Origin: Burkholderiales bacterium
GTDB lineage: Bacteria > Pseudomonadota > Gammaproteobacteria > Burkholderiales > Usitatibacteraceae
Direction: 5' to 3'
Length of the DNA: 64,000 nucleotides
NCBI GenBank assembly: GCA_019634955.1
Contig: JAHCAK010000001.1
Span: 124,001 to 188,000 of the forward strand
Shown: one piece after another, positions 49,066 to 56,409 of the stretch
Layout of the letters: the number at the start of each line of letters is the position of its first letter
How positions within the stretch are numbered: the stretch's first letter is position 1
Notes under the pieces: generated by a model
The model's database searches: none
What the model saw: only the letters and a program-made list of their open reading frames with translations
Told to the model about the DNA's origin: nothing
Made by a program: the position numbers and the translations under genes

Positions 49066-51297
49066 TCAGTGCCTCGAGGGGTCGTGCCAGGGGCGCTTGT
49101 CGGAGAGGAGCGGGCCCACGCGCCCGAGAACGGACCCGAGGCCGCCCTCCCCGCGCGTCCAGGCGTGGAAGGCGGCGAGGAAGTCCATCTGCCCGTGCGT
49201 GACGGTGGAGCGCTTCCAGGCGCCGGCGGCGAACTTGTTGGCCTCCGCCAGCGTGGGGTAGATGTGGATCGTGCCCAGCACCTTGTTCAGGCCGATGCCG
49301 TGGCGCATCGCGGCCACGAACTCGGCGATGAGGTCGCCGGCGTGCTCGCCCACGATCGTGGCGCCCAGGATCGCGTCCGAGCCCGGCTTCACGATCACCT
49401 TCACGAAGCCGTGCGCCTCGCCGTCGGCGATGGCGCGGTCGAGGTCGTCGATGCCGTAGGTCACCACCTGGTGGGCGATGCCCTTCTCCTTCGCCTCCGT
49501 CTCGTTCAGGCCCACGCGCGCCACCTCGGGCTCCGTGAAGGTGGCCCAGGGGACCACCGACCAGTCCACGCGGAACCGGCGGAACCGCCCGAAGAGCGCG
49601 TTCACCGCCGCGTACCACGCCATGTGCGAGGCGGTGTGCGTGAACTGGTACGGGCCGGCCACGTCGCCGCAGGCGTAGATGTTGGGGTAGCCCGTCTCGA
49701 GGAACTCGTTGACTTCGACCGTGCGCTGCTTCGTGGTGGCCACGCCCAGTTCCTCCAGCCCGTAGCCCTCGGTGTTGGCGACGCGGCCCACGGCGACGAG
49801 GATCTCGTCGAACGCGATCTCCTTCTCCTCGCCCCCCGACTCCACCACGAGCACCTTCTCGCGGCCCGCGACCCGCACTTCCTTCGCCTTGTGGCCGGTG
49901 AGGACCGCGACCCCCTCCGCCTCGAAGCGGCTGCGCACGAGCGCGGAGACCTCCGGGTCCTCGCGGATCATGAGGCGCGGCAGCATCTCCACCTGCGTCA
50001 CCTTCGCGCCGAAGCGCGCGAAGGCCTGCGCGAGCTCGCAGCCGATGGGCCCGCCGCCCAGCACCACGAGGCGCGCCGGGAGCCTGCGCAGCGCCCAAAC
50101 GGTGTCCGAGGTGAGCGGGTTCGCTTCCGCGAGCCCCGGGATGGGCGGCACGAAGGGCCGCGCGCCCGCGGCGACCACGATGTTGCGCGTGGTGAGCGCG
50201 GTCGCCGTCCCGTCCGCCTTCGCGATCTCCACCGTCCACGGGTCGCGGATGCGCGCCGTGCCCTCGACCACCTCCACGCCCAGGCCCGTGTAGCGCTCGA
50301 CGGAATCGTGCGGCTCGATCGCCTTCACGACGCGCTGCACGCGCTCCATCACGTCGGCGAAGTCGAAGTCGGCGCTGGCCGCGCGGATGCCGAACTCCGG
50401 CGCGCGCTTCACGTGCGAGAGGAACTTCGCCGACCGGAGGAGCGCCTTGGACGGCACGCAGCCCGTGTTGAGGCAGTCGCCGCCCATGCGGTGGCGCTCG
50501 ACCAGCGTCACCTTGGCGCGCACCGCCGCGGCGATGTAGGCGGTGACGAGCCCCGCGGAGCCCGCGCCGATCACCACGACGTTGCGGTCGTACCGTGCGG
50601 GGCGCTTCCACCGCGCGTAGACCTTGCGCGCCTTGAGCGCCCCGACGATGCGCCTGGCGATGAACGGGAAGAGTCCCAGCAGGACGAAGGCGCCGAGGAG
50701 CCCCGGCGAGAGGATGCCCTTGGGCGAGGTGATGCCCGCGAGCTGCGTGCCGGCGTAGACGTAGACGACGGTGCCCGCGAGCATGCCCAGCTGGCTCACC
50801 CAGTAGTAGGTGGCCGTGCGCATCGGCGTGAGCCCCATCACGAGGTTCACCACGAAGAACGGGAAGGCGGGAACGAGCCTGAGCGCGAAGAGGTAGAAGG
50901 CGCCTTCCTTCGCCACGCCCTCGTTGATGGGCTTCAACTTGTCGCCGAACTTCGCCTGCACCCAGTCGCGCAGCAGGAAGCGCGAGGCGAGGAAGGCGAG
51001 CGTCGCGCCGATCGTCGAGGCGAAGGAGACGATCACGAGGCCCCAGAGCAGGCCGAACACGGCGCCGCCGGCGAGCGTGAGGATCGTCGCGCCGGGAAGC
51101 GAGAGCCCCGTGACGGCGACGTAGACGGCGAAGTAGGCGGCCGCGGCCTGCAGGGGGTTGGCGCGCACGAAGGCTTCCAGCGCGGCCTGCTGCGACTTGA
51201 AGTACTCGAGCGAGAGGAAGCGGCCGAGGTCGAGGGCGAAGTACGCGGCGACCAGCGCCGCGATGGCGGCGAGAAGCGCGAGGCGGCCGCCCCTCAT
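49066..51297 (-). CDS. VTT (TVP38/DedA-like) membrane domain fused to mercuric reductase-like flavoprotein
   Basis: A 743-residue fusion. Residues 1-230 are a VTT/SNARE-associated membrane domain (SLPGATILTLAGGAVFG, ALRLVPAFPFFVVNLVMGLTP). Residues 240 to the end are a pyridine nucleotide-disulfide oxidoreductase: FAD site VVVIGAGSAGLVTAYIAAA, redox disulfide GGDCLNTGCVPSKALL, NAD site VVLGGGPIGCELAQAFARFG, YACGDVAGPYQFTHTASHM, and the interface HIYPTLAEANKFAAG. The disulfide is intact. It lacks an N-terminal HMA domain and the vicinal C-terminal cysteines of MerA. The natural substrate is unknown; a role in handling arsenic or another thiol-reactive compound is inferred from context. Confidence 0.9.
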   Translation of the reverse strand: MRGGRLALLAAIAALVAAYFALDLGRFLSLEYFKSQQAALEAFVRANPLQAAAAYFAVYVAVTGLSLPGATILTLAGGAVFGLLWGLVIVSFASTIGATLAFLASRFLLRDWVQAKFGDKLKPINEGVAKEGAFYLFALRLVPAFPFFVVNLVMGLTPMRTATYYWVSQLGMLAGTVVYVYAGTQLAGITSPKGILSPGLLGAFVLLGLFPFIARRIVGALKARKVYARWKRPARYDRNVVVIGAGSAGLVTAYIAAAVRAKVTLVERHRMGGDCLNTGCVPSKALLRSAKFLSHVKRAPEFGIRAASADFDFADVMERVQRVVKAIEPHDSVERYTGLGVEVVEGTARIRDPWTVEIAKADGTATALTTRNIVVAAGARPFVPPIPGLAEANPLTSDTVWALRRLPARLVVLGGGPIGCELAQAFARFGAKVTQVEMLPRLMIREDPEVSALVRSRFEAEGVAVLTGHKAKEVRVAGREKVLVVESGGEEKEIAFDEILVAVGRVANTEGYGLEELGVATTKQRTVEVNEFLETGYPNIYACGDVAGPYQFTHTASHMAWYAAVNALFGRFRRFRVDWSVVPWATFTEPEVARVGLNETEAKEKGIAHQVVTYGIDDLDRAIADGEAHGFVKVIVKPGSDAILGATIVGEHAGDLIAEFVAAMRHGIGLNKVLGTIHIYPTLAEANKFAAGAWKRSTVTHGQMDFLAAFHAWTRGEGGLGSVLGRVGPLLSDKRPWHDPSRH

Positions 51298-51301
51298 GGG
51301 C

Positions 51302-52252
51302 TCACGCCGCCCTGGGCAGGGCACGCTCGCGCGCGAACGCGGGGCCCTGCGCGATGCGCCGGAAGTAGGAGTCGTGCGCGGCCGAGCCCACCGGCCACGC
51401 GGCGAGGAAGCGGCGTTCCCACGCGGGCGCGTCGTAGCGCACGGCGACCGCCTCGACGTGCACGCCGGCCACGCGCGTGCCGTACAGCGCGTCCGCGGCC
51501 GGGCGCACCGAGATGCGCGTTGCGACCCCGAAGCGCTCGCCCGCGAAGTTGGGCATGCCCGCCGCGCCGTTGTTGGCCACGGCCACGGGGCCGCGCCCGA
51601 AGTCGAAGACGCGAAGCGCCGGCAGGCAGGTGTGGCTGCTCGCGAAGAGGTCCGCCTTCGATTCCGCGAAGGCCGACTCGAGCCACCGCCGGTGGGCCGG
51701 ATCGTCCAGCGCGCCGTGCGCGAAGCCCCAGCCCGCGAGCGACGCGGCGTCGCCGTGGACGATGGCCACGCGCGCGCGCCCCACGCGGGCGACCCGGTTC
51801 ATCGGCAGGCGGGCGAGCCGGCCGCGGGCCTCGGGGAAGCCGCGCGCCGTCTCGCGCAGGCGCGCGAGGATCTCGTTGGAGCGCGCCACCTCGGCGTCGC
51901 TCACGTCCGCGGGGTAGGCGCAGCCGCAGCCGGCGCCCGAGTCCTCCTGCGCGATCTCCGTCTCGACGTTGCCGCGCGTCGCGGCGTGCGCCTCCACCGC
52001 GGCCTGCACGCGCGCAAAGTCGGCGGGATCGGCGTCGAACCAGTGGAAGTCGCCGTTGAAGGCGATCGCGGCGGGCGCGGCCTCGCGCGCGGCCAGCTCG
52101 AGCACGGCCGCGAGCGCCTCGACGTTGCCGTAGAGCCCGCCCACGACGAGGAGCGTCTCGGCCTCGATCTCGGGCGCGCGGTCGAGCGTGCGCGGCGGGT
52201 AGCGGTAGGCCGTCGGGCAGCTTCGCCCCGGCCGGGCGTCGTGCCCGCTCAC
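51302..52252 (-). CDS. Calcineurin-like metallophosphoesterase (ArsS operon)
   Basis: A 316-residue cytoplasmic protein. Metal-binding features are LLVVGGLYGNVEALAAVL (GDxHG variant; the first motif is degenerate), AIAFNGDFHWFDA, and VAIVHGDAASLAGWGF with later SSHTCLPALRVF and VANNGAAGMPNFAGERFG. Since the first motif reads GGLYGN rather than GDIHGN, catalytic metal binding may differ from the norm. It starts at GTG overlapping arsS by four bases and is followed by the VTT-flavoprotein after four bases. I take it as part of the ArsS pathway. Confidence 0.8.
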   Translation of the reverse strand: MSGHDARPGRSCPTAYRYPPRTLDRAPEIEAETLLVVGGLYGNVEALAAVLELAAREAAPAAIAFNGDFHWFDADPADFARVQAAVEAHAATRGNVETEIAQEDSGAGCGCAYPADVSDAEVARSNEILARLRETARGFPEARGRLARLPMNRVARVGRARVAIVHGDAASLAGWGFAHGALDDPAHRRWLESAFAESKADLFASSHTCLPALRVFDFGRGPVAVANNGAAGMPNFAGERFGVATRISVRPAADALYGTRVAGVHVEAVAVRYDAPAWERRFLAAWPVGSAAHDSYFRRIAQGPAFARERALPRAA

Positions 52253-53214
52253 TGGCCCAGCGCCCCGCCGCACGAGGAGCCCTGCCCCGCGGTGCAGCCG
52301 TAGCAGTGGTCGCGCACGACGATGGGGTTGCCCTCGAGGTCGCGGCCCAGCACGTCGGCGAGGTGCGGGCGCGGGCGGCCGGCCACCGCGAGCGGCAGGC
52401 CCAGCATCTGGTTGAAGTCGCAGTCGTAGAGGTAGCCCCGCCAGTCGACCGAGACCAGCGAGCGGCACATCACGGCGTCGAGGTTCCCGTCGCGGTGGGC
52501 GCCGCGCAGCAACGCCATGTACGCGTTGAACTGCCCCTTGGAGACGAGCGTCGAGCCGAAGCGCTGGATGGGCATGTTGGCCAGGGTGAAAAGCGCGTTG
52601 AAGCGGATGCCGAAGACCTCGCCGAGGATGCGCTTGTAGTCGGCCTCCAGCTTCTCCTGCGCGGGCGGCAGGCTCGCGCCCTGCGGGTTGTAGACGAGGT
52701 TCAGCGCGAGGCCCGTGCCCTCGCGCCCGTAGCCCAGCTCGTTCAGCCGGCCGATCGCGCGGACGCTCTTCCCGTAGGCGCCCTTGCCGCGCTGCCGGTC
52801 CACCAGCTCCTCGGTGTAGCAGGGCAGCGAGGCCACGATTTCCACCCGGTGGGCCGCGAGGAACCCGGCCAGGTCCTCCTGTCCCGGCTCCTCGAGGATG
52901 GTGAGGTTGCAGCGGTCGATCACCTTCACCTGCATCGCCCGGGCCCGCGCGACGAGCGGCCGGAAATGCGGATTGAGCTCGGGGGCCCCGCCCGTGAGGT
53001 CCAGGGTGCCGGCGCCGGAGGCCGCCAGGAAGGCGAGGAGCTGCTCGACCGTCTCGCCCGACATGGACTCGGTGCGCGTGGGCCCGGCGTTCACGTGGCA
53101 GTGCAGGCACGACTGGTTGCACACGTAGCCGAGGTTCGCCTGCACCGTCTCGAGGCGGCGGCGGGCGATCGGTGGGAAGTCGCTCTGGACGAGCAGGGGC
53201 AGGGTCGCGTGCAT
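52249..53214 (-). CDS. arsS: ArsS-type radical SAM protein
   Basis: A 321-residue radical SAM enzyme, first gene of the operon. The cluster-binding motif is CNQSCLHCHV in NLGYVCNQSCLHCHVNAGP, followed by the glycine motif DLTGGAPELNP. The C-terminal cysteine-rich end CYGCTAGQGSSCGG is diagnostic of TIGR04167, where some members carry selenocysteine; I see only cysteine codons and no need for recoding. ArsS with ArsM makes arsenosugars in some bacteria. ArsM is not in the window, so the true substrate here could differ. Confidence 0.9.
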   Translation of the reverse strand: MHATLPLLVQSDFPPIARRRLETVQANLGYVCNQSCLHCHVNAGPTRTESMSGETVEQLLAFLAASGAGTLDLTGGAPELNPHFRPLVARARAMQVKVIDRCNLTILEEPGQEDLAGFLAAHRVEIVASLPCYTEELVDRQRGKGAYGKSVRAIGRLNELGYGREGTGLALNLVYNPQGASLPPAQEKLEADYKRILGEVFGIRFNALFTLANMPIQRFGSTLVSKGQFNAYMALLRGAHRDGNLDAVMCRSLVSVDWRGYLYDCDFNQMLGLPLAVAGRPRPHLADVLGRDLEGNPIVVRDHCYGCTAGQGSSCGGALGQ

Positions 53215-53280
53215 GGCAGGCGGTAGTTCGTTCCTCGGCCGGGGCCGGTTACACGCCGCATGGTAGACGAAAACCCCGCC

Positions 53281-53332
53281 GGAACCGGTCTACGGAACCG
53301 GTCTGCGGAACCGGTCTGCGGAACCGGTCCGC
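53281..53332. repeat. Four tandem 13-bp repeats upstream of arsS
   Basis: Four head-to-tail copies of GGAACCGGTCTGC at 53281, 53294, 53307 and 53320. They differ only at one base in the first copy (TAC end) and one in the last (CCGC). Each holds the palindrome ACCGGT. They lie 67 bases upstream of the arsS start and one base after the anti-sigma stop. They could be iterated regulator sites or a simple slipped repeat. Confidence 0.9.
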
Positions 53333-53333
53333 T

Positions 53334-54068
53334 TCAGGCGCGGACGTAGATCCAGCCGGCGCGCAGGCGCTCGACGACCTCGTGCAGGGCCGAGGTGGCC
53401 ACGATGGTGCCGGGCACGAGGTCGACCGCGTGCCCCGCCGCGCGGCGCCGGTTCACCGTCTGCCCGCAGGCGACGAACCCCAGCGAGGGAAAATCGCGGC
53501 GCAGGGTCGCGAGCCGCGCGGAAAACTCGCGGTCGTCGGCCCGCAGGAGGTCCAGCCCCGGGCCATTGGCGACGATGGCGACTTCGAGCCGGCGGCCGCC
53601 GCTGGCGGCATCGCGCAGGAGGTCCTCGACCTCGTCCACGGCGGAACGAAGGGCGCCGCGGTCCGCGGAACTCACGTGCACGAGCACCTTGCCGTCCTTC
53701 AGCGACCCCCAGTCGCTGCGCAGGGAATGCCAGTCGCCGCTCAGCGCGTAGGCCGACGCGGCGTCGAGCACCGGCGGGCGGCTCCACCCGGCGTGGCCGA
53801 ACCACCCCGCGAGCGCGAAGAGCAGGCTCGAGGCCACCAGCGCGAGCCACCCGGGGCTGCCCCGCCGCCGGCGCGGGCGCCCGGCCCCCGGCGGCGAGGC
53901 GTAGGCGTGGCGCACCATCTCCTTCGTCGCGCGAAGCCGGCACACCTCCTCGCGCAGGGCCGCGTCGCCCTCGACCGCCTGCGCGATGCCGGCCCATTCC
54001 GCCCGGCCGACCTGGCCGTCGACGAACGCGCCCAGCATCTCGTCCGAAACCTTGTGTTCCCCGCTCAT
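53334..54068 (-). CDS. Anti-sigma factor with C-terminal DsrE-like domain
   Basis: A 244-residue membrane protein. The N-terminus (residues 1-60: SDEMLGAFVDGQVGRAEWAGI, then LREEVCRLRATKEMVRHAYA) looks like a FecR/RskA-type anti-sigma domain without a full zinc motif. One helix follows (WLALVASSLLFALAGWFG). The outer part (about 115-244) resembles the DsrE-like secreted protein encoded at 54792: VLVHVSSADRGALRSAVDEVEDLL, VAIVANGPGLDLL, GFVACGQTVNRR and the shared ending GWIYVRA. It overlaps the sigma gene by four bases and should hold that sigma factor. The fused DsrE part may sense a ligand or the partner protein. Confidence 0.8.
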   Translation of the reverse strand: MSGEHKVSDEMLGAFVDGQVGRAEWAGIAQAVEGDAALREEVCRLRATKEMVRHAYASPPGAGRPRRRRGSPGWLALVASSLLFALAGWFGHAGWSRPPVLDAASAYALSGDWHSLRSDWGSLKDGKVLVHVSSADRGALRSAVDEVEDLLRDAASGGRRLEVAIVANGPGLDLLRADDREFSARLATLRRDFPSLGFVACGQTVNRRRAAGHAVDLVPGTIVATSALHEVVERLRAGWIYVRA

Positions 54069-54625
54069 TTCACGCTCCGCAACCGGGTCCCGAGCGACTC
54101 CTGCGCCACGGGCTCGAGCACGGCCTTCAGCGCCTGCCTCGCCCGGCAGAGCCGGCTCATCACCGTGCCGACGGGGATCGCGAGGATCTCCGCGGCTTCC
54201 GAATAGCTGCATTCCTCGAGGTCGACCAGCGTCACCACCTGGCGCTGGCCCAGCGGCAGCGCCGCCACGGCCCGCCGCACGCGGCCGACCAGCTCGGCGC
54301 TCGCGCGCTTCTCCTCCGGGCTGTCGCCCTCGTCGGCCACGAGCTCGGCCACGCTGTCCAGGTCGACGAAGTCGCGCGACTCCCGGTGATGGTCGCGCAG
54401 GCAGTTGGCGAGGATCTGCAGCAGCCAGGCCTTGAGCCGCGCGGGATCGCGCAGCTGGCCGCTCGCGCGCAGCGCCTTCTCCACCGCGAGCTGCGCGAGG
54501 TCGTCGGCCAGCGCCGCGTCGTGGCACCACGCGTACGCCATGCGGCGAAGCAGGTCGCGCGAACGCTCGATCTCGCCCCGCAATGCGTGCCCGCGACCGA
54601 AAAGGAGCTCGAATCCCATCCCCAT
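54065..54625 (-). CDS. ECF-family RNA polymerase sigma factor
   Basis: A 186-residue ECF sigma factor. Region 2 covers RRMAYAWCHDAALADDLAQLAVEKAL and LKAWLLQILANCLRDHHRE. Region 4 covers LPLGQRQVVTLVDLEECSYSEAAEILAIPVGTVMSRLCRARQAL (about 123-167). Two starts are possible, ATG at 54625 or 54619. The promoter at 54634-54660 would start the mRNA near 54627, so the message is almost leaderless. Its anti-sigma gene follows with a four-base overlap. The divergent DsrE gene has the same promoter sequence, so it is the likely target. Confidence 0.92.
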   Translation of the reverse strand: MGMGFELLFGRGHALRGEIERSRDLLRRMAYAWCHDAALADDLAQLAVEKALRASGQLRDPARLKAWLLQILANCLRDHHRESRDFVDLDSVAELVADEGDSPEEKRASAELVGRVRRAVAALPLGQRQVVTLVDLEECSYSEAAEILAIPVGTVMSRLCRARQALKAVLEPVAQESLGTRLRSVK

Positions 54626-54633
54626 CCCGAATA

Positions 54634-54660
54634 GACGCGCCGAAGCCGCCGATTATTCCC
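54634..54660 (-). promoter_or_regulatory. ECF-type promoter of the sigma-anti-sigma operon
   Basis: On the minus strand GGGAATA (54660-54654), 16 bases, CGTC (54637-54634). The same pair with the same spacing stands at 54698-54724 facing the other way, which supports autoregulation by the ECF factor. Confidence 0.7.
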
Positions 54661-54697
54661 TGACGGCGCCGCGCCCGATAGCCGGGGATGACCCGCC

Positions 54698-54724
54698 GGG
54701 AATATCCGGGGGCCGCCGCCCGTC
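54698..54724 (+). promoter_or_regulatory. ECF-type promoter of the secreted DsrE gene
   Basis: GGGAATA (54698-54704), 16 bases, CGTC (54721-54724), identical in both boxes and spacing to the promoter of the divergent sigma factor gene. Transcription should start near 54731, about 60 bases ahead of the DsrE start. Confidence 0.7.
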
Positions 54725-54791
54725 AACCCTTCCGGAGCCGGGCGGGCAACCCGCGCGGCGCCCGCCCACAACGAAAAACGGAGGAGCATCC

Positions 54792-55220
54792 ATGCCCATC
54801 GCCCTTTCCCGCGGCCTCGCCGCCCTTGCTCTCGCCACCGCCGCCCTGGGCGCCCTCGCCGCCCCGCCCGCCGACGGCCGCCAGCACGTCGTGATCCAGG
54901 TGAGCGACAACGACCCCGGCAAGTGGAACCTCGCCCTCAACAACGCCCGCAACGTCCAGGTCGACCTCGGCATGGACAACGTCGACGTCGAGGTCGTCGC
55001 CTACGGCCCCGGCCTGCCCATGCTGAAGAAGGAGTCGGCCGTGGCCCAGCGCATCGCCAGCGCCAGCGCCCAGGGCGTCTCCGTCATCGCCTGCGAGAAC
55101 ACGATGAAGAACACCAAGGTCGACCGCGACCACATCCTCCCCGGCGTGAAGTTCGTCGACGCCGGCGTCGTGCACATCATGAAGCGCCAGCGCGAGGGCT
55201 GGGCGTACGTGCGCCCCTGA
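54792..55220 (+). CDS. Secreted DsrE-like protein
   Basis: A 142-residue protein with signal peptide (LSRGLAALALATAALGALAAPP). The mature part is a DsrE/DsrF-like domain: HVVIQVSDNDPGKWNLALNNARNVQ, VDVEVVAYGPGLPML, GVSVIACENTMKNTKVDRDHIL and the end REGWAYVRP. The single Cys in IACENTM stands where sulfur-carrying DsrE proteins have theirs. GGAGGAG lies eight bases upstream. Its ECF promoter and its likeness to the outer domain of the anti-sigma factor tie the three genes into one signalling unit. Confidence 0.88.
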   Translation: MPIALSRGLAALALATAALGALAAPPADGRQHVVIQVSDNDPGKWNLALNNARNVQVDLGMDNVDVEVVAYGPGLPMLKKESAVAQRIASASAQGVSVIACENTMKNTKVDRDHILPGVKFVDAGVVHIMKRQREGWAYVRP

Positions 55221-55247
55221 CCGCACGGGCACGGCCCGCGCGGCGGT

Positions 55248-55440
55248 CTTTCGAAGCGGAGGAACGTTCCGGGTTCCTTGGGCACGCGACCACCGGGATG
55301 GGGCAGCGCCAGCGGCCCCATCTCTCGACGGGTAAAAACCCGAGGGTGGTCGTGTGTTGACCGCCCTCGGGTTTTTGGGCACCCGTCCGGTGGTCACGCT
55401 TGCGGGCCCAGGAACCGGGAACGTTCCTCCGCTTCGAAAG
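55248..55440. repeat. Inverted repeat element around a terminator, between the DsrE gene and kynA
   Basis: Outer arms 55248-55270 and 55418-55440 are perfect 23-base reverse complements. The match continues inward with gaps (GGTTCC, TGGGC, GACCACCGG). Each arm contains the palindrome GGAACGTTCC. The intrinsic terminator at 55334-55376 lies in the centre. The length (193 bases) is close to that of the element at 27111-27294, but the sequences differ. Confidence 0.8.
55334..55376. terminator. Intrinsic bidirectional terminator after the DsrE gene
   Basis: AAAAACCCGAGGG (55334-55346) and CCCTCGGGTTTTT (55364-55376) form a perfect 13-base stem around a 17-base loop. A T-run follows on both strands, so it can stop transcription from either side. 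It ends the DsrE transcript 113 bases after its stop. Confidence 0.88.
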
Positions 55441-55498
55441 GCCGCTGCGTGCGCCGGCGCACGCTAGACTGGGCGCCTTTCCACCGCGGAGCGCGCCC

Positions 55499-56332
55499 AT
55501 GGGCCACGACACGACCGTCGCCGACGGAGCACGGCTCGATTTCGCCGGGGCCATGAGCTACGGCGACTACCTGCACCTCGACGAGATCCTCGGCGCGCAG
55601 CACCCGCGTTCCGGCGACCCCAACGAGATGCTCTTCATCGTGCAGCACCAGGCCAGCGAGCTGTGGATGAAGCTCATGCTGCACGAGCTGCTCGGCGCGC
55701 GCGACCGCGTGCGCGCGGGCGACCTCGCGCCGGCCGCGAAGATGCTCGCGCGCGTGGCGCGCATCATGGCGCAGCTCAACCAGTCCTGGGACGTGCTTTC
55801 GACGCTCACGCCGTCCGAGTACTCGGCCTTCCGCGCCTCCCTGGGCAGCGCCTCCGGCTTCCAGTCGTGGCAGTACCGCATGATCGAGTTCGCCCTCGGC
55901 GCGAAGAGCGCGGTGATGATGGCGCCGCACCGCCACCGGCCCGACATCCTCGCGCCGCTGGAGAGGCTGCACGCCGAGCCCTCGCTCTACGACGAGGCGG
56001 TGCGGCTGCTGGCGGCGCGCGGCTTCGCGATCGACCCGGCCGCCGCCGAGCGCGACTGGACGGTGCCGCGCGCGTTCGACGGGACGGTGTGCGAGGCCTG
56101 GGTCGCCGTGTACCGCGACACCGCGCATCACTGGGACCTCTACGAGCTCGCCGAGAAGCTCGTGGACCTCGAGGACGCCTTCCGGCAGTGGCGCTTCCGC
56201 CACGCGACCACCGTCGAACGCATCATCGGCTTCAAGCGCGGCACGGGCGGCACCTCCGGCGTGGCCTACCTGCGGCGCATGCTCGACGGCGTCCTCTTCC
56301 CCGAGCTCTGGCACGCGCGCACTTCCCTTTAG
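55499..56332 (+). CDS. kynA: Tryptophan 2,3-dioxygenase
   Basis: A 277-residue heme dioxygenase that opens the indole ring of tryptophan to N-formylkynurenine. Conserved parts are [37 protein letters not shown] (split; substrate-side His), [13 protein letters not shown] (Arg for substrate carboxylate), the heme His region in [20 protein letters not shown], and [14 protein letters not shown] near the end. The ATG at 55499 matches the usual length. No kynB or kynU is next to it in the window. Confidence 0.95.
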   Translation: MGHDTTVADGARLDFAGAMSYGDYLHLDEILGAQHPRSGDPNEMLFIVQHQASELWMKLMLHELLGARDRVRAGDLAPAAKMLARVARIMAQLNQSWDVLSTLTPSEYSAFRASLGSASGFQSWQYRMIEFALGAKSAVMMAPHRHRPDILAPLERLHAEPSLYDEAVRLLAARGFAIDPAAAERDWTVPRAFDGTVCEAWVAVYRDTAHHWDLYELAEKLVDLEDAFRQWRFRHATTVERIIGFKRGTGGTSGVAYLRRMLDGVLFPELWHARTSL

Positions 56333-56409
56333 TCCCAAGGCGGCGGCCCGCCGCGGTGGAAGGCCGGGCGAATCTTGCGTAGTGTGGGAGGAGCGCCCCT
56401 GCTCCCGCC

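Noticed and set aside
52249-53214. Selenocysteine in the ArsS C-terminus
   Set aside because: Some TIGR04167 proteins have it, but here all codons in the CYGCTAGQGSSCGG segment are ordinary and there is no in-frame TGA before the natural stop.
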